Assembly: GCF_017305915.1 (NCBI RefSeq) | Contig: NZ_JAFKJN010000007.1 | Span: 232,084 to 296,083, forward strand | DNA length: 64,000 bases | Origin: Reyranella sp. | GTDB taxonomy: Bacteria; Pseudomonadota; Alphaproteobacteria; Reyranellales; Reyranellaceae | Reading direction: 5' to 3' | Notes under the pieces: generated by a model | The model's database searches: none | The model's input: the letters and a program-made list of their open reading frames with translations, nothing else | What the model was told of the DNA's origin: nothing | Shown here: positions 25,733 to 37,504 of the stretch, in pieces | Numbering within the stretch: position 1 is the first letter of the stretch | Layout: every line of letters begins with the position of its first letter | Translations under genes and position numbers: made by a program

Positions 25733-26812
25733 TCAGGGCATCTGATAGCCGGGTGTGGACTGGGAGATCTTCTTCTCCTCCTCGTCCATGTCCTCGGCGA
25801 CGCCTTCGAACATCGGCGTGGTGAGGTAGCGCTCGCCGGTGTCGGGCAGCATGGCGAGGATCACCGAGCCTTGCGGTGCCTTCTCGGCCTCCTTCATCGC
25901 CACGGCGAAGGTCGAGCCGCTGGAGATGCCGCAGAAGATTCCTTCCTTCTGCGCGAGCGCGCGCGCCCACTTGACGCCCTCTGGGCCGGGGATGGCGACG
26001 CGCTCGTCGTAGAACTTCTTGTCGATCGCCTCCTGCAGCACCAGCGGGATGAAGTCCGGCGTCCAGCCCTGGATCGGATGCGGCTCGAAGGCGGGATGGC
26101 TCCAGGCGGGCGAGCCGTCGGCGGTGCGCTCCTGCGCCTTGCCGCTGCCGATGAGCTGGGCATTGGCCGGCTCGCACAGCACGATCCTGGTCTCCGGCCG
26201 CTCCTTGCGCAGCACCCGGCCGACGCCGGCCAGCGTGCCGCCGGTGCCGTAGCCGGTGACGAACACGTCGAGCCGCTGGCCCTTGAAGTCGGCGACGATC
26301 TCGCGTGCCGTCGTCGCCTCGTGGATCTCGGCGTTGGCCGGGGTCTCGAACTGGTGGGCGAGGAACCAGCCATGCGCCTTCGCAAGATCGACCGCCTTCT
26401 GGTACATGCCGAAGCCCTTCTGGGCGCGCGGCGTCAGCACGACCTTGGCGCCCAGCATGCGCATCAGCTTGCGCCGCTCGATCGAGAAGCTGTCGGCCAT
26501 GGTGACGACCAGGGGATAGCCCTTCTGGGCGCACACCATGGCGAGGCCGATGCCGGTGTTGCCGCTGGTCGCCTCGACCACGGTCTGGCCGGGCTTGAGC
26601 GTGCCGTCGCGCTCGGCCGCCTCGATGATGTTGACCGCCAGCCGATCCTTGACCGACGAGGCGGGATTGAACGCCTCGGCCTTGACGTAGATCGTCACGC
26701 CCTTCGGCGCGAGATTGTTGACCCGGATGCAGGGCGTGTCGCCGATCGTGTCGAGCACCGAGTCGAACAGACGGCCGCGGCCGTTGGTGGTCCTGAGCTT
26801 GGGGGCTGCCAT
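25733..26812 (-). CDS. cysK: Cysteine synthase (O-acetylserine sulfhydrylase)
   Basis: A 359-residue PLP enzyme making cysteine from O-acetylserine and sulfide. PLP-lysine motif NPASSVKDRLAVNIIE, EATSGNTGIGLAMVCA, and GYGTGGTLAGVGRVLR (phosphate loop) are all typical. It is longer than E. coli CysK, mainly because of insertions in the C-terminal half, and resembles the long alphaproteobacterial form; cystathionine beta-synthase-type activity is less likely. It lies upstream of the TonB receptor on the same strand, but the Zur site in the gap suggests separate control. ATG at 26812. Confidence 0.92.
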   Translation of the reverse strand: MAAPKLRTTNGRGRLFDSVLDTIGDTPCIRVNNLAPKGVTIYVKAEAFNPASSVKDRLAVNIIEAAERDGTLKPGQTVVEATSGNTGIGLAMVCAQKGYPLVVTMADSFSIERRKLMRMLGAKVVLTPRAQKGFGMYQKAVDLAKAHGWFLAHQFETPANAEIHEATTAREIVADFKGQRLDVFVTGYGTGGTLAGVGRVLRKERPETRIVLCEPANAQLIGSGKAQERTADGSPAWSHPAFEPHPIQGWTPDFIPLVLQEAIDKKFYDERVAIPGPEGVKWARALAQKEGIFCGISSGSTFAVAMKEAEKAPQGSVILAMLPDTGERYLTTPMFEGVAEDMDEEEKKISQSTPGYQMP

Positions 26813-26940
26813 GGCACGTCTCCTTCGGGTGAGTTCCGAAGGCTAGCCAAGGACGGTCGCGAAACCTAGAGCCGGTTCATACCGCCGCGGCGCCGATTTT
26901 TCCCTTTCGACGACGCGGGCAGAGTAATTTTCTGCGAGCT

Positions 26941-29700
<2,760 letters not shown>

Positions 29701-29726
29701 GAAAACCTCGATATTGTAATAACTTA

Positions 29727-29745
29727 GGCGGGCACGCGGCCCGCC
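29727..29745 (-). promoter_or_regulatory. GC-rich hairpin in the secA leader
   Basis: A 7-base perfect stem (GGCGGGC / GCCCGCC) with loop ACGCG lies in the likely 5' leader of secA, 27 bases before its start. It could modulate translation or end transcription from upstream, or be a chance GC-rich palindrome. Confidence 0.35.
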
Positions 29746-29814
29746 GACCTGTGAGAGATAGAGAGCGCGTTCGGCAGTGTCAACGCAAGCGGCCGCCAAT
29801 CGGCTATCGGGAAA

Positions 29815-29835
29815 GTTCCGAACTGCGTTCGGAAC
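29815..29835. promoter_or_regulatory. Perfect dyad between secA and the PPIase gene
   Basis: A 21-base dyad, GTTCCGAAC-TGC-GTTCGGAAC, sits in the 254-base divergent region 29701-29954. Nine-base arms and a three-base centre suit either a tight hairpin or an operator for a dimeric regulator serving the divergent promoters. No -10/-35 pair was assigned around it. The rest of the gap holds nothing else recognised. Confidence 0.4.
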
Positions 29836-29954
29836 CGGTCGTCTCACGAAAAATTGGCACAATTCGTTGCCATTCGATGCGGCGAAGTGTGTAAACCGGG
29901 TGGGGCCGCCAGTACTCAACCCGTCCGTCATCGAATCGTCGCCGGAGTTCGCCA

Positions 29955-30947
29955 ATGTTGCCGTGCCTGCGTTTGCTGCGCGTCGTTTCCCTTGTCTGCG
30001 CAGCCGTCACGGTATGCGGCCTCGCCCAGGCCCAGCAGTCTCCGGCCCAACCGCCGGCCAAGCCGCCGGCGGCACAGGCGCCGGCCCAGAAGCCGCCGCA
30101 GGCCGCCCAGCCGCAGCCCAAGGACCCGGTGGTCGCCACGGTGAACGGCCAGTCGATCTATCTGTCCGAGCTCGAGATCGCCCAGCAGGCGCTGCCGGCG
30201 CAGTACCGCAACGTACCGCTGCAGAGCGTCTTCCCCGCCCTGCTCGAGCGCATCATCAACGCCAAGCTGGTGGTGGCCGACGCCAAGAAGAACAAGGCCG
30301 ACGCCGATCCCGCCTACAAGAAGCGCATGGTCTTCGTCGAGGAACAGGTCATCCAGGACTACTGGCTTACCAAGGAAGTCTCCAAGCGCATCACCCCTGA
30401 GAAGATGCAGGAGCGCTACCAGGAGAAGCTGAAGTCGATGCCGGCCGAGGAGGAGGTGCATGCCCGCCACATCCTGGTCGCCACCGAGCAGGAGGCGAAG
30501 GACCTGCTGGCCGAGCTGAAGAAGGGCACCGCCTTCGACAAGCTGGCGCGCGAGAAGTCGACCGACAAGGCGTCGGGCGCCGAGGGCGGCGACCTCGGCT
30601 GGTTCAAGCGCACCGACATGGTGAAGGAATTCTCCGACGCCGCCTTCAACCTCAAGAAGGGCGAGCTCTCCGACACGCCGGTCAAGACGCAGTTCGGCTT
30701 CCACGTCATCAAGGTCGAGGACCGCCGCCAGGCGCCGCCGCCCAGCTTCGAGGAATTGTCCGAGCAGATCCGCGAGGAGATGGGGCGCGAGGCGGTCGGC
30801 CACTTCTTCGACCAGCTGCGCTCGACTGCCAAGATCGAGAAGTTCAACATCGACGGCAGCAAGGTCGATGCGAAGCCGGCCGCGCCGGCGGCGCCGACCA
30901 CGCCTTCGGGCATTCCGGCGCCGGCGCTTCCCAACCCGCCGAAGTAA
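29955..30947 (+). CDS. Parvulin-type periplasmic peptidyl-prolyl isomerase
   Basis: A 330-residue exported chaperone/isomerase. A signal peptide ([22 protein letters not shown]) is followed by a Pro/Ala/Gln-rich linker, a SurA-N-like helical domain ([19 protein letters not shown]) and one parvulin domain ([56 protein letters not shown]). It probably assists folding of outer-membrane proteins exported by Sec. Closest to PrsA/SurA/PpiD relatives; the exact name is not fixed. It is divergent from secA and followed by argJ, a common alphaproteobacterial arrangement. Confidence 0.9.
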   Translation: MLPCLRLLRVVSLVCAAVTVCGLAQAQQSPAQPPAKPPAAQAPAQKPPQAAQPQPKDPVVATVNGQSIYLSELEIAQQALPAQYRNVPLQSVFPALLERIINAKLVVADAKKNKADADPAYKKRMVFVEEQVIQDYWLTKEVSKRITPEKMQERYQEKLKSMPAEEEVHARHILVATEQEAKDLLAELKKGTAFDKLAREKSTDKASGAEGGDLGWFKRTDMVKEFSDAAFNLKKGELSDTPVKTQFGFHVIKVEDRRQAPPPSFEELSEQIREEMGREAVGHFFDQLRSTAKIEKFNIDGSKVDAKPAAPAAPTTPSGIPAPALPNPPK

Positions 30948-31030
30948 CACTCACTTTTCGCGCGGTTTCTGGTGTAGGCTCAGCCGTTCGGCCACATCGG
31001 ATTGACGGTGGGCCGGGGGGAAGGAACTCG

Positions 31031-32272
31031 ATGGCCGCCGTAAAGCCTGCCGTATCGCCGCTTGCGCCCAAAACGACGCCGACGTTGCCGCGCATCGCGG
31101 GCGTCAAGCTCGCCTCAGCCGCATCGGGCGTGCGCTACCAGGGTCGCGACGATGTGATGCTGGCGGTGCTGCCGCCCGGGGCGACGATCGCGGGCGTCCT
31201 GACCCGGTCGAAGTGCTCCTCGGCGCCGGTCGACTGGTGCAAGAAGAACCTGCCGCGCGGCAAGGCGCGCGCCATCCTGGTCAATGCCGGCAACGCCAAC
31301 GCCTTCACCGGCAAGCTGGGCGACAAGGCGGTCGAGGAGAGCACGCGCGCGGTGGCGCAGGCGATGGGCTGCCCGCGCAACGAGGTGTTCATGGCCTCGA
31401 CCGGCGTGATCGGCCAGCCGCTCGACTGGGAGAAGCTCGCCGCCGTGGTGCCGGCGCTTTTGAAGGGCGCGCGCGAGGACAACTGGGCGTCCGCCGCCGG
31501 CGCCATCATGACCACCGACACCTTTCCCAAGCTCGCCACCCGGCAGGCCAAGATCGGCGAGCGCACGGTGACCCTGAACGGCTTCCTCAAGGGCTCGGGC
31601 ATGATCGCGCCCGACATGGCGACGATGCTGGCCTTCCTCTTCACCGACGCCAAGATCCCGGGCGGCGTGCTACAGAAGCTGGTCACCGATGCCGCCGACA
31701 AGTCGCTGAACTGCGTCACCGTCGACGGGGACACCTCGACCAGCGACACCCTGCTGCTCGCCGCCACCGGCGCCGCCCGCCATGCGCCGATCGAGGAGGC
31801 CGACGATCCGGTGCTGGTCGATTTCAAGCGCGCGCTCGACGAGGTGCTGATCGAGCTGGCGCAGCTCCTGGCCCGCGACGGCGAGGGCGCCACCAAGTTC
31901 GTCACCATCAATGTCGGCGGCGCGTCGTCCAACGGTGCCGCGCGCAAGATCGGGCTGGCGGTCGCCAACTCGCCGCTGGTCAAGACGGCGATCGCCGGCG
32001 AGGACGCCAACTGGGGCCGCGTCGTCATGGCCGTCGGCAAGTCGGGCGAGCGTGCCGACCGCGACAAGCTCAGGATCTCGATCGGTGGCGTGAAGATCAC
32101 CGAGGGCGGCCAGGTCGTGCCCAACTACGACGAGGCGCCGGTGGCCAAGCACATCAAGGGCAGCGACATCGTGATCGACATCGATCTCGGCATCGGCCGC
32201 GGCCGCGCCACTGTGTGGACCTGCGACCTGACCCACGGCTACATCGACATCAACGGCAGCTACCGTTCTTGA
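31031..32272 (+). CDS. argJ: Glutamate N-acetyltransferase / amino-acid N-acetyltransferase
   Basis: Bifunctional ArgJ transfers acetyl from N-acetylornithine to glutamate (cyclic arginine pathway) and can also use acetyl-CoA. The 413-residue precursor is normally cleaved at the Thr nucleophile, here Thr198 in IAPDMATMLAFL, to give alpha and beta chains. GKARAILVNAGNANAFTG and AGEDANWGRVVMAVGKSGE are typical. The ATG at 31031 is well placed behind GGAAGGAA. Its TGA is immediately followed by the mutT frame. Confidence 0.97.
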   Translation: MAAVKPAVSPLAPKTTPTLPRIAGVKLASAASGVRYQGRDDVMLAVLPPGATIAGVLTRSKCSSAPVDWCKKNLPRGKARAILVNAGNANAFTGKLGDKAVEESTRAVAQAMGCPRNEVFMASTGVIGQPLDWEKLAAVVPALLKGAREDNWASAAGAIMTTDTFPKLATRQAKIGERTVTLNGFLKGSGMIAPDMATMLAFLFTDAKIPGGVLQKLVTDAADKSLNCVTVDGDTSTSDTLLLAATGAARHAPIEEADDPVLVDFKRALDEVLIELAQLLARDGEGATKFVTINVGGASSNGAARKIGLAVANSPLVKTAIAGEDANWGRVVMAVGKSGERADRDKLRISIGGVKITEGGQVVPNYDEAPVAKHIKGSDIVIDIDLGIGRGRATVWTCDLTHGYIDINGSYRS

Positions 32273-32322
32273 ATTTCGCCGACGAGTGTCCTGGCGGCCC
32301 GCCGCCGCTCGGCGAGCGGCCG

Positions 32323-32715
32323 ATGGTGCTGGTCGCGGCGGTGGCGCTGGTCGATCCCGACGGCCGCGTGCTGATCGCCCAGCGGCCGGAAGGCAAGTCG
32401 ATGGCCGGCCTCTGGGAATTCCCCGGCGGCAAGGTCGATGCCGGCGAGACGCCCGAGCATGCGCTGGTCCGCGAGCTGCACGAGGAGCTCGGCATCGAGA
32501 CGGCGACGAGCTGCCTGGCGCCGATCGCCTTCGCCAGCCACGGCTACGAGAAGTTCCATTTGCTGATGCCGGTCTTCGCCTGCCGCAAATGGGCCGGCAC
32601 GCCGCAGCCGCGCGAGGGCCAGGCGCTGAAGTGGGTGATGCCGGCCGAGCTCAGCCGCTATCCCATGCCGCCCGCCGACGTGCCTCTGGTGGCCCTGCTG
32701 CGCGATTTGCTCTGA
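32323..32715 (+). CDS. mutT: MutT-like Nudix hydrolase (8-oxo-dGTP diphosphatase)
   Basis: A 130-residue Nudix protein. The Nudix box is complete (GGKVDAGETPEHALVRELHEELGI), and PEGKSMAGLWEFPGGKV and KWVMPAELSRYPMPPAD match MutT, which removes 8-oxo-dGTP from the nucleotide pool. The start used is ATG at 32323; a TTG at 32269 overlapping the argJ stop is also in frame. The argJ-mutT order is common in alphaproteobacteria. Confidence 0.9.
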   Translation: MVLVAAVALVDPDGRVLIAQRPEGKSMAGLWEFPGGKVDAGETPEHALVRELHEELGIETATSCLAPIAFASHGYEKFHLLMPVFACRKWAGTPQPREGQALKWVMPAELSRYPMPPADVPLVALLRDLL

Positions 32716-32722
32716 TCATGTT

Positions 32723-32750
32723 CCTCTCCCCCGCTAGCTAGGGGGAGGAG
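32723..32750. repeat. Palindromic CTCTCCCCC repeat, copy 2
   Basis: CCTCTCCCCC and GGGGGAGGAG surround GCTAGCTA between the convergent mutT and membrane-protein genes. It belongs with the elements at 1-86 and 49400-49420 and could serve as a bidirectional terminator hairpin. Confidence 0.5.
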
Positions 32751-32757
32751 AAAGAAC

Positions 32758-33549
32758 TCACGCCAGCGGCACGCCCTCGCGCCACTTTGTGAGGCGGCGG
32801 AAGATCACCGCCAGCGCCGTCGTCAGCAGCGCCGTGCCGCCGTAGGAGACCAGGGTCGAGACTGTCCAGGTGACGATCATGATGGCGCTCTCCGCGCCCA
32901 GCCGGTGGGTCAGCGCCAGAGACATGGCGATGGCAAGGCCGTTGGCCACCGAGCTGACCAGCAGGATCAGGAACAGGCTACCGATGATCGGCCAGCTGTT
33001 GCCGCGGCCGTAGGCCCACGAGCGGCGCGGCGACCACGGCAGATCGACCGCCGAGGCGGCGAGCCCGAAGCTCACCCGGAGCGCCAGCAGGAAGGAGGCG
33101 ATGAAGCCCGCGCCGAGCGGCGTCGCCATCGCCTCGCGCCGCGCCGCCTCGGGATCGGTCGCGCCGCGGCCCAGCGTCATCGGGTCGATCGGCCCGATCA
33201 CCAGCAACATCGCCGCCAGCAGCACGAAGGTGATGCCGGCGACCTGCAGGAGATGGCCGACGAACGCCGTCTCGCGCGTCGACCAGCCGAGCCCCGGCAG
33301 ACGATCGACGCGCTCGGGCCCGAGCAGCACGACGCGGATCCAGGCGACCACGAACATGGTGGCGGGGATGGCGTCGAGCGCCTTCTCGACCAGGCCCGAC
33401 ATCAGGGTGGGCTCGATCACCGACCAGACGGCGATGCGCAGCAGCAGCGACAGGATCCACGGGATGGTGACGAGATGGAAGAACAGCCCGAGGCGGGCAA
33501 AGAAGAAGCCGAAGCTCTCGGACAGGATCTCGCCGACGGAAAGCCGCAT
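32758..33549 (-). CDS. Polytopic membrane protein of unknown function
   Basis: A 263-residue integral membrane protein with about six hydrophobic segments (GLFFHLVTIPWILSLLLRIAVW, VAGITFVLLAAMLLVIGPID, IIGSLFLILLVSSVANGLAIAM and others). The start MRLSVGEILSESFGFFFARLG resembles proteins with a conserved N-terminal amphipathic motif, but I do not recognise the family. Its ATG overlaps the stop of the methyltransferase by one base (TGATG), so the pair is coupled. Confidence 0.75.
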   Translation of the reverse strand: MRLSVGEILSESFGFFFARLGLFFHLVTIPWILSLLLRIAVWSVIEPTLMSGLVEKALDAIPATMFVVAWIRVVLLGPERVDRLPGLGWSTRETAFVGHLLQVAGITFVLLAAMLLVIGPIDPMTLGRGATDPEAARREAMATPLGAGFIASFLLALRVSFGLAASAVDLPWSPRRSWAYGRGNSWPIIGSLFLILLVSSVANGLAIAMSLALTHRLGAESAIMIVTWTVSTLVSYGGTALLTTALAVIFRRLTKWREGVPLA

Positions 33550-34457
33550 CAATGTCCCGCCTTCTCGCCGGTGCTGATCTCGCGCGTGCCGAGCGCCTCG
33601 GCCAGCCGGTGTGCCGCGCTGCCGGGCCGCAGAGGCTTGGGCTGCGAGGCGTGCGGCGCCCAGCCATGCAGGAACAGGACCTCGAAGCTCGCCGCGATCC
33701 GGCCCGAGGGCAGCGCGAAACGCTCGCCGTAGATCTCGGCGGCGCGCAGCAGCGTGGCGCGCCGGCTGAAGCCGCGGCGGCGCTCGGCCACCAGGTTGCT
33801 CTCGCCCATGGCGCCCAGATCGCGCATCAGCGCGAGCGCATTCGCGTACTCGACATCGATCGTCTCGCAGTCGGCCACCGGCAGGGCGAAGCCCGCGCGC
33901 TGCAGTAGGCCCGCCGCGTCGCGCAGGTCGGCGAAGGGCGAGACCCGCGGGCTGAGCCCGCTTTCGACCTCGCTCTCGGCCGCGGCCAGCGCCTGGCGCA
34001 ACTGCCACAGGGTGCCGCCACCCAGCATCGCCGCCAGGAAGAGTCCGTCCGGCCTCAAGATGCGTGCGATCTGGATCAGCGTGCCGGGCAGGTCGTTGAC
34101 CCAGTGCAGGTCCATCGCGCTCAGCACCAGCTCGAACGAGTGGGGCGCGAAGGGCAGCGCCTCCTCGTCGGCGACCACGGTCGGGCCTTGCGCGGTGCGG
34201 GCGAAGCCGAGCCCCAGGTCGGCGCGCACCAATGTCTGGACAGTCGCGCGGCCGCCGAGTGCTGTGGCGATCTCGTCGCCGTGGCAGCCGAGATCGAGCG
34301 CCGTGCCGAAGCTGCGCCGCACGTCGTCCAGCCGCTCGACCAGGCGCGTCGCGATCTCGCGCTTGAGGAACGCATGGTCGTCCCAGCGGCGGGCGGCGCG
34401 CTCACGTCGCTGGCGCAAGGTGCCGCGGTCGAAGACGAGCAGGGGGTCGGTCGTCAC
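33549..34457 (-). CDS. SAM-dependent methyltransferase (BioC/NDUFAF5-like)
   Basis: A 302-residue class I methyltransferase. The SAM motif I is partly relaxed (ALDLGCHGDEIATAL), followed by PFAPHSFELVLSAMDLHWVNDLPGTLIQIARILRPDGLFLAAMLGGGTL, typical of BioC and the NDUFAF5 arginine hydroxylase/complex-I assembly relatives. The start appears to be GTG at 34457 (VTTDPLLVFDRGTLRQRRERAA). NDUFAF5-like over BioC is favoured by the RQRRERAA N-terminus. It is divergent from comF, an arrangement seen in related genomes. Confidence 0.85.
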   Translation of the reverse strand: MTTDPLLVFDRGTLRQRRERAARRWDDHAFLKREIATRLVERLDDVRRSFGTALDLGCHGDEIATALGGRATVQTLVRADLGLGFARTAQGPTVVADEEALPFAPHSFELVLSAMDLHWVNDLPGTLIQIARILRPDGLFLAAMLGGGTLWQLRQALAAAESEVESGLSPRVSPFADLRDAAGLLQRAGFALPVADCETIDVEYANALALMRDLGAMGESNLVAERRRGFSRRATLLRAAEIYGERFALPSGRIAASFEVLFLHGWAPHASQPKPLRPGSAAHRLAEALGTREISTGEKAGH

Positions 34458-34539
34458 GCCTGCGTATGTAGGGCGAAAGGACGGTGAAGGGTAGGGGATC
34501 GCCCTTTTGCCAACGCATTTGACTGCATCAATCCGAGCG

Positions 34540-35268
34540 ATGCTGCTGCGTCTACTGGATGCGGTCCTGCCGCCGCTCTGCCTGGGGTGCAACGAAATTG
34601 TCGCCGAACCCGGCGCGCTGTGCGCGGCCTGCTGGCCGGCCTTCTCCTTCATCGCCGCGCCGCACTGCAGCCGTTGCGGCACGCCGTTCGCCGAGCCGGT
34701 CGGCCCCGTGGAGCACGGCAATGTGCAGTGCGGCGCCTGCCTGCGGCGGCCACCGCGCTTCCACAAGGCGCGGGCAGCGCTGGTCTACGACGACGAGAGC
34801 CGGCGGCTGGTGCTGCCCTTCAAGCACGGCGACCGGACCGACATGGCGCGCGCCTGCGGCCGCTGGATGGCGCGGGCCGGCAGCGAGCTGCTGGCCGAGG
34901 CCGAGCTGGTCGCGCCGGTGCCCTTGCATTGGCGGCGGTTGTTCAGCCGCCGCTACAATCAGGCGCTCCTGCTGGCGCGGGCGGTGGCGCGCCACGGCAC
35001 GGCCGAGCTGGTCCCCGACCTGCTGCGGCGCGACCGCTGGACGGGCTCGCAGGGCAAGCTCCGGGCCGAGGAGCGCCGCCGCAACGTGCGCGCCGCCTTC
35101 GCGCTCCATCCGCGCTGGCGGGAATCGGTCAAGGGCAAGGCCGTTCTGCTGGTCGATGACGTGCTGACCACCGGGGCCACGGTCGATGCCTGCACGCTCG
35201 TCCTGCTGCGTGCCGGGGCGCGGCACGTTGACGTCCTGACGCTGGCGCGGGCTGTCCGCGCGGCGTAA
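34540..35268 (+). CDS. ComF-family phosphoribosyltransferase
   Basis: A 242-residue ComF-like protein: an N-terminal Cys4 zinc-type segment (CLGCNEI, CAACW, CSRCGTPF, CGACLRRPP) and a C-terminal PRTase domain with the PRPP-binding VLLVDDVLTTGATVDACT. ComF proteins assist DNA uptake in competent bacteria; in alphaproteobacteria the role is less clear. The start chosen is ATG at 34540 (MLLRLLDAVLPPLCLGC); TTG at 34507 is in frame. Followed by grxC after 24 bases. Confidence 0.9.
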   Translation: MLLRLLDAVLPPLCLGCNEIVAEPGALCAACWPAFSFIAAPHCSRCGTPFAEPVGPVEHGNVQCGACLRRPPRFHKARAALVYDDESRRLVLPFKHGDRTDMARACGRWMARAGSELLAEAELVAPVPLHWRRLFSRRYNQALLLARAVARHGTAELVPDLLRRDRWTGSQGKLRAEERRRNVRAAFALHPRWRESVKGKAVLLVDDVLTTGATVDACTLVLLRAGARHVDVLTLARAVRAA

Positions 35269-35292
35269 TAATCGCGGCAAGGAGTTTTCTGC

Positions 35293-35553
35293 ATGGCCAA
35301 GATCGAGATCTACACCACGCCGTGGTGCGGCTACTGCGCCCGCGCCAAGGCCTTGCTGGAGAAGAAGGGCGCGGCCTACGAGGAAACCGACGTCATGGAA
35401 GACGCAGGTAAGCGCGGCGAGATGCGCGAGCGCTCCAGGCGCACGACCGTGCCGCAGATCTTCATCAACGGCCAGCATGTCGGCGGCTCCGACGAGCTCG
35501 CTGCCCTCGAGCAGGCCGGCAAGCTCGACGCATTGCTCGCCCAGCCGGGCTGA
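35293..35553 (+). CDS. grxC: Glutaredoxin 3
   Basis: An 86-residue glutaredoxin with the dithiol motif CGYC (TTPWCGYCARAK), TVPQIFINGQHVGGSDEL (GSH-binding TVP and GG-D). It reduces disulfides and mixed glutathione disulfides in the cytoplasm using glutathione. ATG at 35293 with AAGGAG. It sits between comF and the nitrilase gene in the usual alphaproteobacterial order. Confidence 0.95.
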   Translation: MAKIEIYTTPWCGYCARAKALLEKKGAAYEETDVMEDAGKRGEMRERSRRTTVPQIFINGQHVGGSDELAALEQAGKLDALLAQPG

Positions 35554-35567
35554 CCAAGAGGCATCCC

Positions 35568-36431
35568 ATGACCGCGTTCAAGGCTGGCCTGATCCAGAGC
35601 AACGTCAGCAACGAGATGGCCGAGAACGTGGCCTTCGTGCGCGCTGAGGCAAAACGCGCGCGCGATGCCGGCGCCGACTTCGTCATGACGCCGGAGAACA
35701 CCGGCCTGATCGGCGCCAACCGCGCCGAGACGCTCGCCAAGGCACAGACGGAAGAAGAGCACGCGATGCTCGCGGCCTGCCGCTCTGCGGCGCGCGAGAC
35801 CGGCGCCTGGTTCCTGCTCGGCTCGATCCATGTCCGCATGCCGGGCGAGGAGCAGATCCGCAACCGCTCCTACCTGATCGATTCCGACGGCGGCATCGTC
35901 GCGAGCTACGACAAGATCCACATGTTCGACGTCCAGCTCGCCGGCGGCGAGAGCTACCGCGAATCGTCGACCTTCAAGCCGGGCGAGCGCTCGGTGCTGG
36001 CCGAGACGCCGTGGGGCGTGCTCGGCATGACGATCTGCTACGACCTGCGCTTCCCCTATCTCTATCGCGACCTGGCGCATGCCGGCGCGACCATGCTGTC
36101 GATCCCGTCGTCGTTCACGGTGCCGACCGGCAAGGCGCACTGGCATACGCTGATGCGGGCGCGCGCGATCGAGACCGGCTGCTACGTCTTCGCGCCGGCC
36201 CAGGTCGGTACGCACAAGGGCTCGGGCCGCAAGACCTACGGCCATTCGGTGGCGGTTGCGCCGTGGGGCGAGGTGATCGCCGACGCCGGCGGCGAGAATG
36301 CGGGCTTCGTGATCGCCGATGTCGACCTCGCCAAGGTCGAGGAGGCGCGCAAGATGGTGCCGTCGCTGCAGCACGACCGGAAATACGCCCCGCCGGCGCT
36401 GGCCAAGCCGGTCGCCAGGGCCGCCGAGTAG
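35568..36431 (+). CDS. Carbon-nitrogen hydrolase (Nit1/omega-amidase-like)
   Basis: A 287-residue nitrilase-superfamily hydrolase with the Glu-Lys-Cys triad: TPENTGLIG (Glu), SYDKIHMFDVQ (Lys) and GMTICYDLRFPYLYR (Cys). LAGGESYRES and APAQVGTHKGSGRKTYGHS point to the Nit1/deaminated glutathione amidase branch, a metabolite repair enzyme that fits its position next to grxC. Omega-amidase activity is an alternative. ATG with an AGAGG site, 14 bases after grxC. Confidence 0.92.
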   Translation: MTAFKAGLIQSNVSNEMAENVAFVRAEAKRARDAGADFVMTPENTGLIGANRAETLAKAQTEEEHAMLAACRSAARETGAWFLLGSIHVRMPGEEQIRNRSYLIDSDGGIVASYDKIHMFDVQLAGGESYRESSTFKPGERSVLAETPWGVLGMTICYDLRFPYLYRDLAHAGATMLSIPSSFTVPTGKAHWHTLMRARAIETGCYVFAPAQVGTHKGSGRKTYGHSVAVAPWGEVIADAGGENAGFVIADVDLAKVEEARKMVPSLQHDRKYAPPALAKPVARAAE

Positions 36432-36446
36432 CTCATCTCCAGAAGA

Positions 36447-36962
36447 TCACGACGAAAATTTGCGGGCCGCGATCCGTTGCACCATCGCCATTGGGTCGCT
36501 GATCAGGCGGGCTTCGTAAGCCGTCACCGAGAACTTGCCGCGCACCAGTTCGAGCAGTTCGCCGTCCTTCAGCAGATGATCGGGCTTGCTGGGTTTCCCG
36601 AAGCGCTCGTTGCCTTCCATGAAGGTCTGGTAGAGCAGCACGCCGCCCGGCTCGATCGCGTCGAGCAGTGCCGGCATCAGCGGCCGATGCAGGTAGTTGG
36701 TGACGACCGCCGCGCCAAAGTGCCGAGTGAGGGGCCACGGGCTGCCATTTTCCAGGTCGGCGATCAGAGGCTCGATGTTGGCGTGCACGGGAAGGCGGCT
36801 GGTGTCGCGGTCGACGGCCACCACCTTGTTGCCGCGCTCGGCGAAGAACAGGGCATGACGGCCGCGGCCTGCGGCGAGGTCGAGCACGGCTGCCTCCGGC
36901 GCGACCAGGCCGGCCCACTGGACGATCCAGGGGAGTGGCGCCCCTCTTGCATCAGCAGCCAT
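36447..36962 (-). CDS. Class I SAM methyltransferase (TehB-like)
   Basis: A 171-residue methyltransferase: AAVLDLAAGRGRHALFFAERGNKVVAVDRD (SAM motif I and II) and LLDAIEPGGVLLYQTFMEGNERFGKP are similar to TehB/UbiE-like small methyltransferases. The substrate is unknown. ATG at 36962. It lies on the minus strand between the convergent nitrilase gene and the divergent DUF1178 gene. Confidence 0.85.
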   Translation of the reverse strand: MAADARGAPLPWIVQWAGLVAPEAAVLDLAAGRGRHALFFAERGNKVVAVDRDTSRLPVHANIEPLIADLENGSPWPLTRHFGAAVVTNYLHRPLMPALLDAIEPGGVLLYQTFMEGNERFGKPSKPDHLLKDGELLELVRGKFSVTAYEARLISDPMAMVQRIAARKFSS

Positions 36963-37026
36963 GAAACCCCATCATTCTTGGCACTCCCTCCGCGGGAGTG
37001 CCAACGCCGGAATTGCTTGTAGTTTC

Positions 37027-37503
37027 ATGATTCTATACCGCCTGCGCTGCTCCAAGGGCCACGAGTTCGAAAGCTGGTTCAAGGACAGCAAGACCTACGA
37101 ACGCCAGGAGAAGAAATCCCTGGTCGGCTGCGCCGTGTGCGGCGACGCCAAGGTGGCGCGCGCGATCATGGCGCCACGCATCGGCAAGAAGGGCAACGCA
37201 GTGGAGGTCGAGGCGCCGGCTCCGGCACCCGCTCCTGCGCCGACACCGGAGCAGCAGCAGATGGCGGCACTGGCGCGCAAGGTGCCCAAGGAGCTGCGCG
37301 AGGCGCTGATGAAGGTCCGGGCCGAGGTCGAGAAGAACTGCGAGCATGTCGGCGACAAGTTCGCCGAGGAAGCCCGCAAGATTCACTACGGCGAGAGCGA
37401 CAAGCGCGGCATCTACGGCGAGACCAGCGACGAGGAAGCCGAGGCGCTGGCCGAGGAAGGCATCGAGTTCGGCCGCCTGCCCTGGATTCCCCGGGGCAAT
37501 TAG
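37027..37503 (+). CDS. DUF1178 family protein
   Basis: A 158-residue DUF1178 protein: MILYRLRCSKGHEFESWFKDSKTYERQ with a CxxC-type pair further on (GCAVCGDAKVARAIMAPRI), a Pro/Ala linker (APAPAPAPTPEQQQ), and a C-terminal half with EEARKIHYGESDKRGIYGE and EEGIEFGRLPWIPRGN, typical of the family. Probably a zinc-ribbon protein; role unknown. It usually accompanies grxC and nitrilase genes, as here. Start ATG at 37027. Confidence 0.88.
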   Translation: MILYRLRCSKGHEFESWFKDSKTYERQEKKSLVGCAVCGDAKVARAIMAPRIGKKGNAVEVEAPAPAPAPAPTPEQQQMAALARKVPKELREALMKVRAEVEKNCEHVGDKFAEEARKIHYGESDKRGIYGETSDEEAEALAEEGIEFGRLPWIPRGN

Positions 37504-37504
37504 T

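Noticed and set aside
23498..26869. Very long plus-strand open frame opposite the TonB receptor and cysK
   Set aside because: It spans two real genes on the other strand and an intergenic Zur site; no motif supports it.
26813..26940. Riboswitch or CysB-type site before cysK
   Set aside because: No recognisable structure or motif in the 128 bases.
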